From Megalopta genalis (lineage: Eukaryota > Arthropoda > Insecta > Hymenoptera > Halictidae): 64,000 bases of DNA. Each line of letters opens with the position of its first letter. Positions within the stretch are counted from its first letter, which is position 1. The notes under the pieces were generated by a model. The model worked only from the letters and a program-made list of their open reading frames with translations, was not told the DNA's origin and made no database searches. Both the position numbers and the translations under genes were made by a program. The stretch is from the NCBI RefSeq assembly GCF_051020955.1, contig NW_027477094.1, positions 1 to 64,000 of the forward strand, given 5' to 3'. Of this stretch, positions 37,000-50,900 are shown piece by piece.

Positions 37000-39480
37000 T
37001 TCAAATCCATGCGAAAAGAATGATTTAGCTTCAAATACTTTCCTTATAAATGATATAGCTTCAAATGCAGGCGAAACAAACGAGTTAGCTTCAAATCCAA
37101 GCGAAACACATGATTTAGCTTCAAATGAATGTGGAGTAGAAGACTTAGCTTCAAATCCATGCGAAACGAATGATTTAGCTTCAAATACTTGCTTATAAAT
37201 GATATAGCTTCAAATGCAGGCGAAACAAACGAGTTAGCTTCAAATCCATGTGAAACACATGATTTAGCTTGAAATCAATGCGAAGTAGAAGACTTAGCTT
37301 GAAATCTATGCGGAACAAATGGTTTAGCCTCAAATACTTGTGATATACATGATTTAGCTTCAACTGCATGCGAAACTACTGAGTTAGTTTCAAATCCAAG
37401 CGAATCACATGATTTAACTTCAAATACTTGCCATATAAATGATATAGCTTCAATTGCAGGCGAAACAAACGAGTTAGCTACAAATCCATGTGAAACACAT
37501 GATTTAGCTTGAAATCAATGCGAAGTAGAAGACTTAGCTTCAAATCTATGCGGAACAAATGGTTTAGACTCAAATACTTGTGATATACATGATTTAGCTT
37601 CAACTGCATACGAAACTACTGAGTTAGCTTCAAATCCAAGCGGAACACATGATTTAGCTTCAAATACTTGCCATATGAATGATATAGCTTCAATTGCAGG
37701 CGAAACAAACCAGTTAACTTCAATTCCATGCGAAACAAATGATTTAGCTTCAAATCAATGCTAAGTAGAAGGCTTAGCTTCAAATCCATGCGAAACGAAT
37801 GATTTAGCTTCAAATACTTGCCTTATAAATGATATAGCTTCAAATGCAGGCGAAACAAACGAGTTAGCTTCAAATCCAAGCGAAACACATGATTTAGCTT
37901 CAAATACTTGCCTTATAAATGATATAGCTTCAAATGCAGGCGAAACAAACGAGTTAGCTTCAAATCCAAGCGAAACACATGATTTAGCTTCAAATGAATG
38001 TGGAGTAGAAGACTTAGCTTCAAATCCATGCGAAACGAATGATTTAGCTTCAAATACTTGCCTTATAAATGATATAGCTTCAAATGCAGGCGAAACAAAC
38101 AAGTTAGCTTCAAATCCAAGCGAAACACATGATTTAGCTTCAAATACTTGCCTTATAAATGATATAGCTTCAAGTGCAGGCGAAACAAACGAGATAGCTA
38201 CAAATCCATGCAAAACACATGATTTAGCTTCAAATCAATTCGAAGTAGAAGTCTTAGCTTCAAATCCATGCGAAAAGAATGATTTAGCTTCAAATACTTT
38301 CCTTATAAATGATATAGCTTCAAATGCAGGCGAAACAAACGAGTTAGCTTCAAATCCAAGCGAAACACATGATTTAGCTTCAAATGAATGTGGAGTAGAA
38401 GACTTAGCTTCAAATCCATGCGAAACGAATGATTTAGCTTCAAATACTTGCTTATAAATGATATAGCTTCAAATGCAGGCGAAACAAACGAGTTAGCTTC
38501 AAATCCATGTGAAACACATGATTTAGCTTGAAATCAATGCGAAGTAGAAGACTTAGCTTGAAATCTATGCGGAACAAATGGTTTAGCCTCAAATACTTGT
38601 GATATACATGATTTAGCTTCAACTGCATGCGAAACTACTGAGTTAGTTTCAAATCCAAGCGAATCACATGATTTAGCTTCAAATACTTGCCATATAAATG
38701 ATATAGCTTCAATTGCAGGCGAAACAAACGAGTTAGCTACAAATCCATGTGAAACACATGATTTAGCTTGAAATCAATGCGAAGTAGAAGACTTAGCTTC
38801 AAATCTATGCGGAACAAATGGTTTAGACTCAAATACTGTGATATACATGATTTAGCTTCAACTGCATACGAAACTACTGAGTTAGCTTCAAATCCAAGCG
38901 GAACACATGATTTAGCTTCAAATACTTGCCATATGAATGATATAGCTTCAATTGCAGGCGAAACAAACCAGTTAACTTCAATTCCATGCGAAACAAATGA
39001 TTTAGCTTCAAATCAATGCTAAGTAGAAGGCTTAGCTTCAAATCCATGCGAAACGAATGATTTAGCTTCAAATACTTGCCTTATAAATGATATAGCTTCA
39101 AATGCAGGCGAAACAAACGAGTTAGCTTCAAATCCAAGCGAAACACATGATTTAGCTTCAAATACTTGCCTTATAAATGATATAGCTTCAAATGCAGGCG
39201 AAACAAACGAGTTAGCTTCAAATCCAAGCGAAACACATGATTTAGCTTCAAATGAATGTGGAGTAGAAGACTTAGCTTCAAATCCATGCGAAACGAATGA
39301 TTTAGCTTCAAATACTTGCCTTATAAATGATATAGCTTCAAATGCAGGCGAAACAAACAAGTTAGCTTCAAATCCAAGCGAAACACATGATTTAGCTTCA
39401 AATACTTGCCTTATAAGTGATATAGCTTCAACTGCAGGCGAAACAAACCAGTTAACTACAATTCCATGCGAAACAAATGA
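37000..39480 (+). repeat. About 1.26-kb unit in tandem, third copy near 34268
   Basis: The unit beginning at the ACTTTCCTTATAAATG monomer occurs at about 34268, 37000 and 38258. All copies carry the same 29-bp monomer (ACTTGCTTATAAATG, missing one C, at about 34456, 37187 and 38445). The last two copies are adjacent; the first lies 2,730 bp upstream of the second. The shared rare indel shows common descent. Confidence 0.7.
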
Positions 39481-42400
39481 TTTATCTTCAAATCAATGCG
39501 AAGTAGAAGGCTTAGCTTCAAATCAATGCGAAACGAATGATTTAGCTTCAAATACTTGCCTTATAAATGATATAGCATCAAATACAGGCGAAACAAACGA
39601 GTTAGCTTTAAATCCAAGCGAAACACATGATTTAGCTTGAAATCAATGCGAAGTAGAAGGCTTATCTTCTAAGCCATGCGGAACAAATGGATTAGCTACA
39701 AATACTTGTGATAGACATGATTTATCTTCAACTGCATGCGAAACAAACGAATTAGCTTCAAATCCAAGCGTAACACATGATTAAGCTTCAAATGCATGTG
39801 AAACACATGATTTAGCTTCAAATACTTGCCTTATAAATGATATAGCTTCAAGTGAAGGCGAAACAAACGAGTTAGCTACAAATCCAAGCGAAACACATGA
39901 TTTAGCTTCAAATGAATACGGAGTAGAAGACTTAGCTTCAAATCCATGCGAAACGAATGAATTAGCTTCAAATACTTGCCTTATAAATGATATAGCTTCA
40001 AATGCAGGCGAAACAAACGAGATAGCTTCAAATCCAAGCAAAACACATGATTTAGCTTCAAATCAATGCGGAATAGAAGACTTAGCTTCAAATCCATACG
40101 AAACGAATGGTTTAGCTTCAAATACTTGCGATATAAATGATATAGCTTCAAATGCAGGCGGAACAAACGAGTTAGCTTTAAATCCAAGCGAAACACATGA
40201 TTTAGTTTCAAATTAATGCGAAGTAGAAGGCTTAGCTTCAAATCCATGCGAAACGAATGGTTTAGCTTCAAATGCTTGCGATACAAATGATATAGCTTCA
40301 ATTGCAGGCGGAACAAACGAGTTAGCTTTAAATCCAAACGAAACGCATGATTTAGTTTCAAATCAGTGCGAAGTAGAAGGATTAGCTTCAAATCAATGCG
40401 AAACAAATGGTTTAGATTCAGATACTTGTGATAAACATGATTTAGCTTCCTCTGCATGCGAAACAAACGAGTTAGCTTCAAATCCATGTGAAACACATGA
40501 TTTAGCTTCCAATCAATGCACAGTAGAAGGCTTAGCTTCAAATCCATGCGAAACAGATAGTTTAGCTTCAGATACTTGCGATATAACTGATATAGCTTCA
40601 AATGCAGGCGAAAGAATCGAGTTAGCTTCAAATCCATGTGAAACACATGATTTAGCTTCAAATGAATGCGGAGTAGAAGACTTAGCTTCAAATCCATGCG
40701 AAACGAATGATTTAGCTTCAAAAAACTTGTCTTATAAATGATATAGCTTAAAAGGCAGGCGAAACATACGAGTTAGCTACAAATCCAAGCGAAACACATG
40801 ATTTAGCTTCAAATCAATGCGAAGCAGAAGGCTTAGCTTCAAATACATGCGAAACGAATGGTTTAGCTTCAAATGCTTGCGATATAAATGATATAGCTTA
40901 AAATGCAGGCGGAACAAACGAGTTAGCTTTAAATCCAAGCGAAACACATGATTTAGTTTCAAATCAGTGCCAAGTAGAAGGCTTAGCTTTAAATCAATGC
41001 GAAAGGAATGGTTTAGATTCAGATACTTGTAATAAACATGATTTAGCTTCCACTGCATGCGAAACAAACGAGTTAGCTTCAAATCCAAGCGAAACACATG
41101 ATTTAGTTTCAAATTAATGCGAAGTAGAAGGCTTAGCTTCAAATCCATGCGAAAAGAATGGTTTAGCTTCAAATGCTTGCGATACAAATGATATAGCTTC
41201 AAATGCAGGCGGAACAAACGAGTTAGCTTTAAATCCAAACGAAACACATGATTTAGTTTCAAATCAGTGCGAAGTAGAAGGATTAGCTTCAAATCCATGC
41301 GAAACGAATGATTTAGCTTCAAAATACTTGCCTTATAAATGATATAGCTTAAAAGGCAGGCGAAACATACGAGTTAGCTTCAAATCCAAGCGAAACACAT
41401 GATTTAGCTTCAAATGAATGCGGAGTAGAAGACTTAGCTTCAAATCTATGCGGAACAAATGGTTTAGCCTCAAATACTTGTGATATACATGATTTAGCTT
41501 CTACTGCATGCGAAACAACTGAGTTAGCTTCAAATCCAAGCGAAACACATGATTTAGATTCAAATACTTGCCTTATAAATGATATAGCTTCAAGTGCAGG
41601 CGAATCAAACGAGTTAGCTACAAATCCATTGAAAACACATAATTTAGCTTCAAATCAAATCGAAGTAGAAGGCTTAGATTCAAATCCATGCGAAACGAAA
41701 GATTTAGATTCAAATACTTGCGAATATAAGTGATATAGCTTCAAATGCAGGCGAAACAAACGAGTTAGCTACAAAACCATGTGAAACACATGATTTAGCT
41801 TCAAATCAATGTGAAGTAGAAGGCTTAGCTTCAAATCAATGCGAAACAAATGGTTTAGATTCAGATACTTGTGATAAACATGATTTAGCGTCCTCTGCAC
41901 GCGAAACAAACGAGTTAGCTTCAAATCCATGTGAAACACATGATTTAGCTTCCAATCAATGCAAAGTAGAAGGCTTAGCTTCAAATCTATGCGAAACAGA
42001 TAGTTTAGCTTCAAATACTTGCGATATAAATGATATAGCTTCAAATGCAGGCGAAAGAAACGAGTTAGCTACAAATCCATGCGAAACACATGATTTAGAT
42101 TCAAATCAGTGCGAAGTAGAAGGATTAACTTCAAATCAATGCGAAACAAATGGTTTAGATTCAGATACTTGTGATAAACATGATTTAGCTTCCTCTGCAA
42201 ACGAAACAAACGAGTTAGCTTAAAATCCATGTGAAGCACATGATTTAGCTTCCAATCAATGCGAAGTAGAAGGCTTATCTTCAAATCAATGCGAAACAAA
42301 TGGTTTAGATTCAGATACTTGTGATAAACATGTTTTAGCTTCCACTGCATGCGAAAGAAACGAGTTAGCTTCAGATCCATGTGAAACACATGATTTAGCT

Positions 42401-45400
42401 TCAAATCAATGGGAAGTAGAAGGCTTAGCTTCAAATCCATGAGAAACAAATGATTTAGATTCAAATACTTGCGATAGAAGTGACATAGATTCAAATGCAG
42501 GCGAAACAAATCAGTCAACTTCAATTCCATGCGAAACAAATGATTTAGCTTCATATCAATGCGAAGTAGTAGGCTTAGCTTCAAATCCATGCGAGACGAA
42601 TGATTTAGATCCAAAATACTTGCCTTATAAATGATATAGCTTAAAAGGCAGGCGAAACATACGAGTTAGCTTCAAATCCAAGCGAAACACATGATTTAGC
42701 TACAAATGAATGTGGAGTAGAAGACTTAGCTTCAAATCTATGCGGAACAAATGGTTTAGCCTCAAATACTTGTGATATACATGATTTAGCTTCTACTGCA
42801 TGCGAAACAACTGAGTTAGCTTCAAATCCAAGCGAAACGCATGATTTAGATTCAAATAATTGCCTTATAAATGATATAGCTTCAAGTGCAGGCGAATCAA
42901 ACGAGTTAGCTACAAATCCATGCAAAACACATAATTTAGCTTCAAATCAATTCGAAGTAGAAGGCTTAGATTCAAATCCATGCGAAACGAAAGATTTAGA
43001 TTCAAATACTTGCGAATATAAGTGATATAGCTTCAAATGCAGGCGAAACAAACGAGTTAGCTACAAAACCATATGAAACACATGATTTAGCTTTAAATCA
43101 ATGTGAAGTAGAAGGCTTAGCTTCAAATCCATGCGAAACGAATGGTTTAGCTTCAAATGCTTGCGATATAAATGATGTAGCTTCAAATGCTTGCGATAAA
43201 AATGATATAGCTTCAAATGCAGGCGGAACACACGAGTTAGCTTTAAATCCAAGCGAAACACATGATTTAGATTCAAATCAGTGCGAAGTAGAAGGATTAA
43301 CTTCAAATCAATGCGAAACAAATGGTTTAGATTCAGATACTTGTGATAAACATGATTTAGCTTCCTCTGCAAACGAAACAAACGAGTTAGCTTAAAATCC
43401 ATGTGAAGCACATGATTTAGCTTCCAATCAATGCGAAGTAGAAGGCTTATCTTCAAATCAATGCGAAACAAATGGTTTAGATTCAGATACTTGTGATAAA
43501 CATGTTTTAGCTTCCACTGCATGCGAAAGAAACGAGTTAGCTTCAGATCCATGTGAAACACATGATTTAGCTTCAAATCAATGGGAAGTAGAAGGCTTAG
43601 CTTCAAATCCATGAGAAACAAATGATTTAGATTCAAATACTTGCGATAGAAGTGACATAGATTCAAATGCAGGCGAAACAAATCAGTCAACTTCAATTCC
43701 ATGCGAAACAAATGATTTAGCTTCATATCAATGCGAAGTAGTAGGCTTAGCTTCAAATCCATGCGAAACGAATGATTTAGCTCCAAAATACTTGCCTTAT
43801 AAATGATATAGCTTAAAAGGCAGGCGAAACATACGAGTTAGCTTCAAATCCAAGCGAAACACATGATTTAGATTCAAATAATTGCCTTATAAATGATATA
43901 GCTTCAAGTGCAGGCGAATCAAACGAGTTAGCTACAAATCCATGCAAAACACATGATTTAGCTTCAAATCAATGTGAAGCAGATGGCTTAGCTTCAAATC
44001 CATGCGAAACGAATGGTTTAGCTTCAAATGCATGCGATATAAATGATGTAGCTTCAAATGCAGGCGGAACAAACGAGTTAGCTTTAAATGCAAGCGAAAC
44101 ACATGATTTAGTTTCAAATCAGTGCGAAGTAGAAGGCTTAGCATCAAATCAATGCGAAAGAAATGGTTTAGATTCAGATACTTGTAATAAACATGATTTA
44201 GCTTCCACTGCATGCGAAACAAACGAGTTAGCTTCAGATCCATGTGAAACACATGATTTAGCTTCAAATAAATGGGAAGTAGAAGGCTTAGCTTCAAATC
44301 CATGCGAAACAGATAGTTTAGCTTCAGATACTTGCGATATAAATGATATAGCTTCAAATGCATGCGAAAGAAACGAGTTAGCTTTAAATCCAAGCGAAAC
44401 ACATTATTTAGTTTCAAATCAGTGCGAAGTAGAAGGCTTAGCTTCAAATCAATGCGAAACAAATGGTTTAGATTCAGATACTTGTGATAAACATGATTTA
44501 GCTTCTTCTGTATGCGAAACAAAGGAGTTAGTTTAAAATCCATGTGAAACACATGATTTAGCTTCAAATCAATGCGAAGTAGTAGGCTTAGCTTCAAATC
44601 CATGTGAAACAAATGATTTAGCTTCAAATACTTGCGATAGAAGTGACATGGTTTCAAATGCATGCGAAACAAACCAGTCAACTTCAATTCCATGCGAAAC
44701 AAATGATTTAGCTTCATATCAATGCGAAGTAGTAGGCTTAGCTTCAAATCCATGCGAAACGAATGATTTAGCTTCAAATACTTGCCTTATAAATGATATA
44801 GCTTCAAATGCAGGCGAAACAAACGAGTTGGCTTCAAATCTAAGCGAAACACATGATTTAGCTTCAAATGAATGCGGAGTAGAAGGCTTTGCTTCAAATC
44901 AATGCGAAACAAATGGTTTAGATTCAGATACTTGTGATAAACATGATTTAGCTTCTTCTGTATGCGAAACAAAGGAGTTAGTTTAAAATCCATGTGAAGC
45001 ATATGATTTAGCTTCCAATCAATGCAAAGTAGAAGGCTTAGCTTCAAATCCATGCGAAACAGATAGCTTAGGTTCAAATACTTGCGATATAAATGATATA
45101 GCTTCAAATGCAGGCGAAAGAAACGAGTTAGCTACAAATCCATGCGAAAAACATGATTTAATTTGAAATCAATGCGAAGTAGAAGGCTTATCTTCAAATC
45201 AATGCGAAACAAATGGTTTAGATTCAGATACTTGTGATAAACATGATTTAGCTTCCACTGCATGCGAAACAAACGAGTTAGCTTCAGATCCATGTGAAAC
45301 ACATGATTTAGCTTCAAATCAATGGGAAGTAGAAGGCTTAGCTTCAAATCCATGCGAAACAGATAGTTTAGCTTCAGATACTTGCGATATAAATGATATA

Positions 45401-45703
45401 GCTTCAAATGCAGGCGAAAGAAACGAGTTAGCTTTAAATCCTAGCGAAACACATTATTTAGTTTCAAATCAGTGCGAAGTAGAAGGCTTAGCTTCAAATC
45501 AATGCGAAACAAATGGTTTAGATTCAGATACTTGTGATAAACATGATTTAGCTTCTTCTGTATGCGAAACAAAGGAGTTAGTTTAAAATCCATGTGAAAC
45601 ACATGATTTAGCTTCAAATCAATGCGAAGTAGTAGGCTTAGCTTCAAATCCATGTGAAACAAATGATTTAGCTTCAAATACTTGCCTTATAAATGATATA
45701 GCT

Positions 45704-46726
45704 TCAAATGCAGGCGAAACAAACGAGTTGGCTACAATTCCATCGAAACACATGATTTAGCTTCAAATCAATGCGAAGCAGAAGGCTTAGCATCAAATAC
45801 ATGAGAAACGAATGGTTTAGCTTCAAATGCTTGCGATATAAGTGATATAGCTTAAAATGTAGGCGGAACAAACGAGTTAGCTTTAAATCCAAGCGAAACA
45901 CATGATTTAGTTTCAAATCAGTGCGAAGTAGAAGGCTTAGCATCAAATCAATGCGAAAGAAATGGTTTAGATTCAGATACTTGTAATAAACATGATTTAG
46001 CTTCCACTGCATGCGAAACAAACGAGTTAGCTTCAACTCCAAGCGAAACACATGATTTAGTTTCAAATTAATGCGAAGAAGAAGGATTAGCTTCAAATCC
46101 ATGCGAAACGAATGGTTTAGCTTCAAATGCTTGCGATAAAAATGATATAGCTTCAAATGCAGGCGGAACACACGAGTTAGCTTTAAATCCAAGCGAAACA
46201 CATGATTTAGATTCAAATCAGTGCGAAGTAGAAGGATTAACTTCAAATCAATGCGAAACAAATGGTTTAGATTCAGATACTTGTGATAAACATGATTTAG
46301 CTTCCTCTGCAAACGAAACAAACGAGTTAGCTTAAAATCCATGTGAAGCACATGATTTAGCTTCCAATCAATGCGAAGTAGAAAGCTTATCTTCAAATCA
46401 ATGCGAAACAAATGGTTTAGATTCAGATACTTGTGATAAACATGTTTTAGCTTCCACTGCATGCGAAAGAAACGAGTTAGCTTCAGATCCATGTGAAACA
46501 CATGATTTAGCTTCAAATCAATGGGAAGTAGAAGGCTTAGCTTCAAATCCATGAGAAACAAATGATTTAGATTCAAATACTTGCGATAGAAGTGACATAG
46601 ATTCAAATGTAGGCGAAACAAATCAGTCAACTTCAATTCCATGCGAAACAAATGATTTAGCTTCATATCAATGCGAAGTAGTAGGCTTAGCTTCAAATCC
46701 ATGCGAGACGAATGATTTAGATCCAA
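45704..46726 (-). other. Longest satellite open frame (340 codons), judged non-genic
   Basis: The frame consists only of the 10-residue satellite word of the LKLNHVFRMD type repeated about 34 times, with no unique N- or C-terminal region. The other minus-strand frame (FEAKSFVSHG type) and one plus frame (NDLASNPCET type) are also largely open over the array. It ends wherever a CTTGCCTTATA-type monomer supplies a TAA. I see no promoter, intron or non-repeat sequence around it. Real translation is possible but unsupported. Confidence 0.35.
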
Positions 46727-47984
46727 AATACTTGCCTTATAAATGATATAGCTTAAAAGGCAGGCGAAACATACGAGTTAGCTTCAAATCCAAGCGAAAC
46801 ACATGATTTAGCTACAAATGAATGTGGAGTAGAAGACTTAGCTTCAAATCTATGCGGAACAAATGGTTTAGCCTCAAATACTTGTGATATACATGATTTA
46901 GCTTCTACTGCATGCGAAACAACTGAGTTAGCTTCAAATCCAAGCGAAACGCATGATTTAGATTCAAATAATTGCCTTATAAATGATATAGCTTCAAGTG
47001 CAGGCGAATCAAACGAGTTAGCTACAAATCCATGCAAAACACATAATTTAGCTTCAAATCAATTCGAAGTAGAAGGCTTAGATTCAAATCCATGCGAAAC
47101 GAAAGATTTAGATTCAAATACTTGCGAATATAAGTGATATAGCTTCAAATGCAGGCGAAACAAACGAGTTAGCTACAAAACCATGTGAAACACATGATTT
47201 AGCTTTAAATCAATGTGAAGTAGAAGGCTTAGCTTCAAATCCATGCGAAACGAATGGTTTAGCTTCAAATGCTTGCGATATAAATGATGTAGCTTCAAAT
47301 GCTTGCGATAAAAATGATATAGCTTCAAATGCAGGCGGAACACACGAGTTAGCTTTAAATCCAAGCGAAACACATGATTTAGATTCAAATCAGTGCGAAG
47401 TAGAAGGATTAACTTCAAATCAATGCGAAACAAATGGTTTAGATTCAGATACTTGTGATAAACATGATTTAGCTTCCTCTGCAAACGAAACAAACGAGTT
47501 AGCTTAAAATCCATGTGAAGCACATGATTTAGCTTCCAATCAATGCGAAGTAGAAGGCTTATCTTCAAATCAATGCGAAACAAATGGTTTAGATTCAGAT
47601 ACTTGTGATAAACATGTTTTAGCTTCCACTGCATGCGAAAGAAACGAGTTAGCTTCAGATCCATGTGAAACACATGATTTAGCTTCAAATCAATGGGAAG
47701 TAGAAGGCTTAGCTTCAAATCCATGAGAAACAAATGATTTAGATTCAAATACTTGCGATAGAAGTGACATAGATTCAAATGCAGGCGAAACAAATCAGTC
47801 AACTTCAATTCCCATGCGAAACAAATGATTTAGCTTCATATCAATGCGAAGTAGTAGGCCTTAGCTTCAAATCCATGCGAAACGAATGATTTAGCTCCAA
47901 AATACTTGCCTTATAAATGATATAGCTTAAAAGGCAGGCGAAACATACGAGTTAGCTTCAAATCCAAGCGAAACACATGATTTA
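46197..47984 (+). repeat. Segmental copy of about 42085-43870 (offset 4,112-4,114 bp)
   Basis: A marker at 42641 recurs exactly 4,112 bp later. The offset grows to 4,114 after extra single bases at about 47811 and 47860. Private variants shared by the pair include GCATGTTTTAGC-like changes (ACATGTTTTAGC) and GGAACACACGAG. The copies diverge near 43870 and 47984. Confidence 0.7.
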
Positions 47985-50900
47985 GCTACAAATGAATGTG
48001 GAGTAGAAGACTTAGCTTCAAATCTATGCGGAACAAATGGTTTAGCTCAAATACTTGTGATATACATGATTTAGCTTCTACTTCATGCGAAACAAATGAG
48101 TTAGCTTCAAATCCAAGCGAAACGCATGATTTAGATTCAAATAATTGCCTTATAAATGATATAGCTTCAAGTGCAGGCGAATCAAACGAGTTAGCTACAA
48201 CTCCATGCAAAACACATGATTTAGCTTCAAATCAATGTGAAGCAGATGGCTTAGCTTCAAATCCATGCGAAACGAATGGTTTAGCTTCAAATGCATGCGA
48301 TATAAATGATGTAGCTTCAAATGCAGGCGGAACAAACGAGTTAGCTTTAAATCCAAGCGAAACACATGATTTAGTTTCAAATCAGTGCGAAGTAGAAGGC
48401 TTTGCTTCAAATCAATGCGAAACAATGGTTTAGATTCAGATACTTGTGATAAACATGATTTAGCTTCTTCTGTATGCGAAACAAAGGAGTTAGTTTAAAA
48501 TCCATGTGAAGCACATGATTTAGCTTCCAATCAATGCAAAGTAGAAGGCTTAGCTTCAATCCATGCGAAACAGATAGCTTAGGTTCAAATACTTGCGATA
48601 TAAATGATATAGCTTCAAATGCAGGGCGAAAGAAACGAGTTAGCTACAAATCCATGCGAAACACATGATTTAATTTGAAATCAATGCGAAGTAGAAGGCT
48701 TATCTTCAAATCAATGCGAAACAAATGGTTTAGATTCAGATACTTGTGATAAACATGATTTAGCTTCCACTGCATGCGAAACAAACGAGTTAGCTTCAGA
48801 TCCATGTGAAACACATGATTTAGCTTCAAATCAATGGGAAGTAGAAGGCTTAGCTCCAATCCATGCGAAACAGATAGTTTAGCTTCAGATACTTGCGATA
48901 TAAATGATATAGCTTCAAATGCATGCGAAAGAAACGAGTTAGCTTTAATCCAAGCGAAACACATTATTTAGTTTCAAATCAGTGCGAAGTAGAAGGCTTA
49001 GCTTCAAATCAATGCGAAACAATGGTTAGATTCAGGATACTTGTGATAACATGATTTAGCTTCTTCTGTATGCGAAACAAAGGAGTTAGTTTAAATCCAT
49101 GTGAAACACATGATTTAGCTTCAAATCAATGCGAAGTAGTAGGCTTAGCTTCAAATCCATGTGAAACAAATGATTTAGCTTCAAATACTTGCGATAGAAG
49201 TGACATGGTTTCAAATGCATGCGAAACAAACCCAGTCAACTTCAATTCCATGCGAAACAAATGATTTAGCTTCATATCAATGCGAAGTAGTAGGCTTAGC
49301 TTCAAATCCATGCGAAACGAATGATTTAGCTTCAAATACTTGCCTTATAAATGATATAGCTTCAAATGCAGGCGAAACAAACGAGTGGCTTCAAATCTAA
49401 GCGCAACACATGATTTAGCTTCAATGAATGCGGAGTAGAAGACTTAGCTTCAAATCCATGCGAAACGAATGATTTAGCTTCAAAAACTTGTCTTATAAAT
49501 GATATAGCTTAAAAGGCAGGCGAAACATACGAGTTAGCTACAATTCCAAGCGAAACACATGATTTAGCTTCAAATCAATGCGAAGCAGAAGGCTTAGCAT
49601 CAAATACATGCGAAACGAATGGTTTAGCTTCAATGCTTGCGATATAAGTGATATTGCTTAAAATGCAGGCGGAACAAACGAGTTAGCTTTAAATCCAAGC
49701 GAAACACATGATTTAGTTTCAAATCAGTGCGAAGTAGAAGGCTTAGCATCAAATCAATGCGAAAGAAATGGTTTAGATTCAGATACTTGTAATAAACATG
49801 ATTTAGCTTCCACTGCATGCGAAACAAACGAGTAGCTTCAACTCCAAGCGAAACACATGATTTAGTTTCAAATTAATGCGAAGAAGAAGGATTAGCTTCA
49901 AATCCATGCGAAACGAATGTTTTAGCTTCAAATGCTTGCGATAAAAATGATATAGCTTCAAATGCAGGCGGAACACACGAGTTAGCTTTAAATCCAAGCG
50001 AAACACATGATTTAGATTCAAATCAGTGCGAAGTAGAAGGATTAACTTCAAATCAATGCGAAACAAATGGTTTAGATTCAGATACTTGTGATAAACATGA
50101 TTTAGCTTCCTCTGCAAACGAAACAACGAGTTAGCTTAAAATCCATGTGAAGCACATGATTTAGCTTCCAATCAATGCGAAGTAGAAGGCTTATCTTCAA
50201 ATCAATGCGAAACAAATGGTTTAGATTCAGATACTTGTGATAAACATGTTTTGCTTCCACTGCATGCGAAAGAAACGAGTTAGCTTCAGATCCATGTGAA
50301 ACACATGATTTAGCTTCAAATCAAATGGGAAGTAGAAGGCTTAGCTTCAAATCCATGAGAAACAAATGATTTAGATTCAAATACTTGCGATAGAAGTGAC
50401 ATAGATTTCAAATGCAAGGCGAAACAAATCATTCAACTTCAATTCCATGCGAAACAAATGATTTAGCTCATATCAATGCGAAGTAGTAGGCTAGCTTCAA
50501 ATCCATGCGAGGACGAATGATTTAGCTCCAAATACTTGCCTTATAAATGATATGAGCTTAAAAGGCAGGCGAAACATACGAGTTAGCTTCAAATCCAAGC
50601 GAGACACATGATTTAGCTACAAATGAATGTGGAGTAGAAGACTTAGCTTCAAATCTATGCGGAACAAATGGTTTAGCCTCAAATACTTGTGATATACATG
50701 ATTTAGCTTCTACTGCATGCGAAACAACTGAGTTAGCTTCAAATCCAAGCGAAACGAATGATTTAGCTTCAAATACTTGCCTTATAAATGATATAGCTTC
50801 AAGTGCAGGCGAAACAAACGAGTTAGCTACAAATCCAAGCGAAACACATGATTTAGCTTCAAATGAATGCGGAGTAGAAGTCTTAGCTTCAAATCCATGC

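Noticed and set aside
43932..44777. Minus-strand 281-codon open frame and many similar frames as repeat-protein genes
   Set aside because: They contain only the satellite word, end at recurrent stop-bearing monomers and have no unique termini. Both other open frames of the repeat look equally coding.
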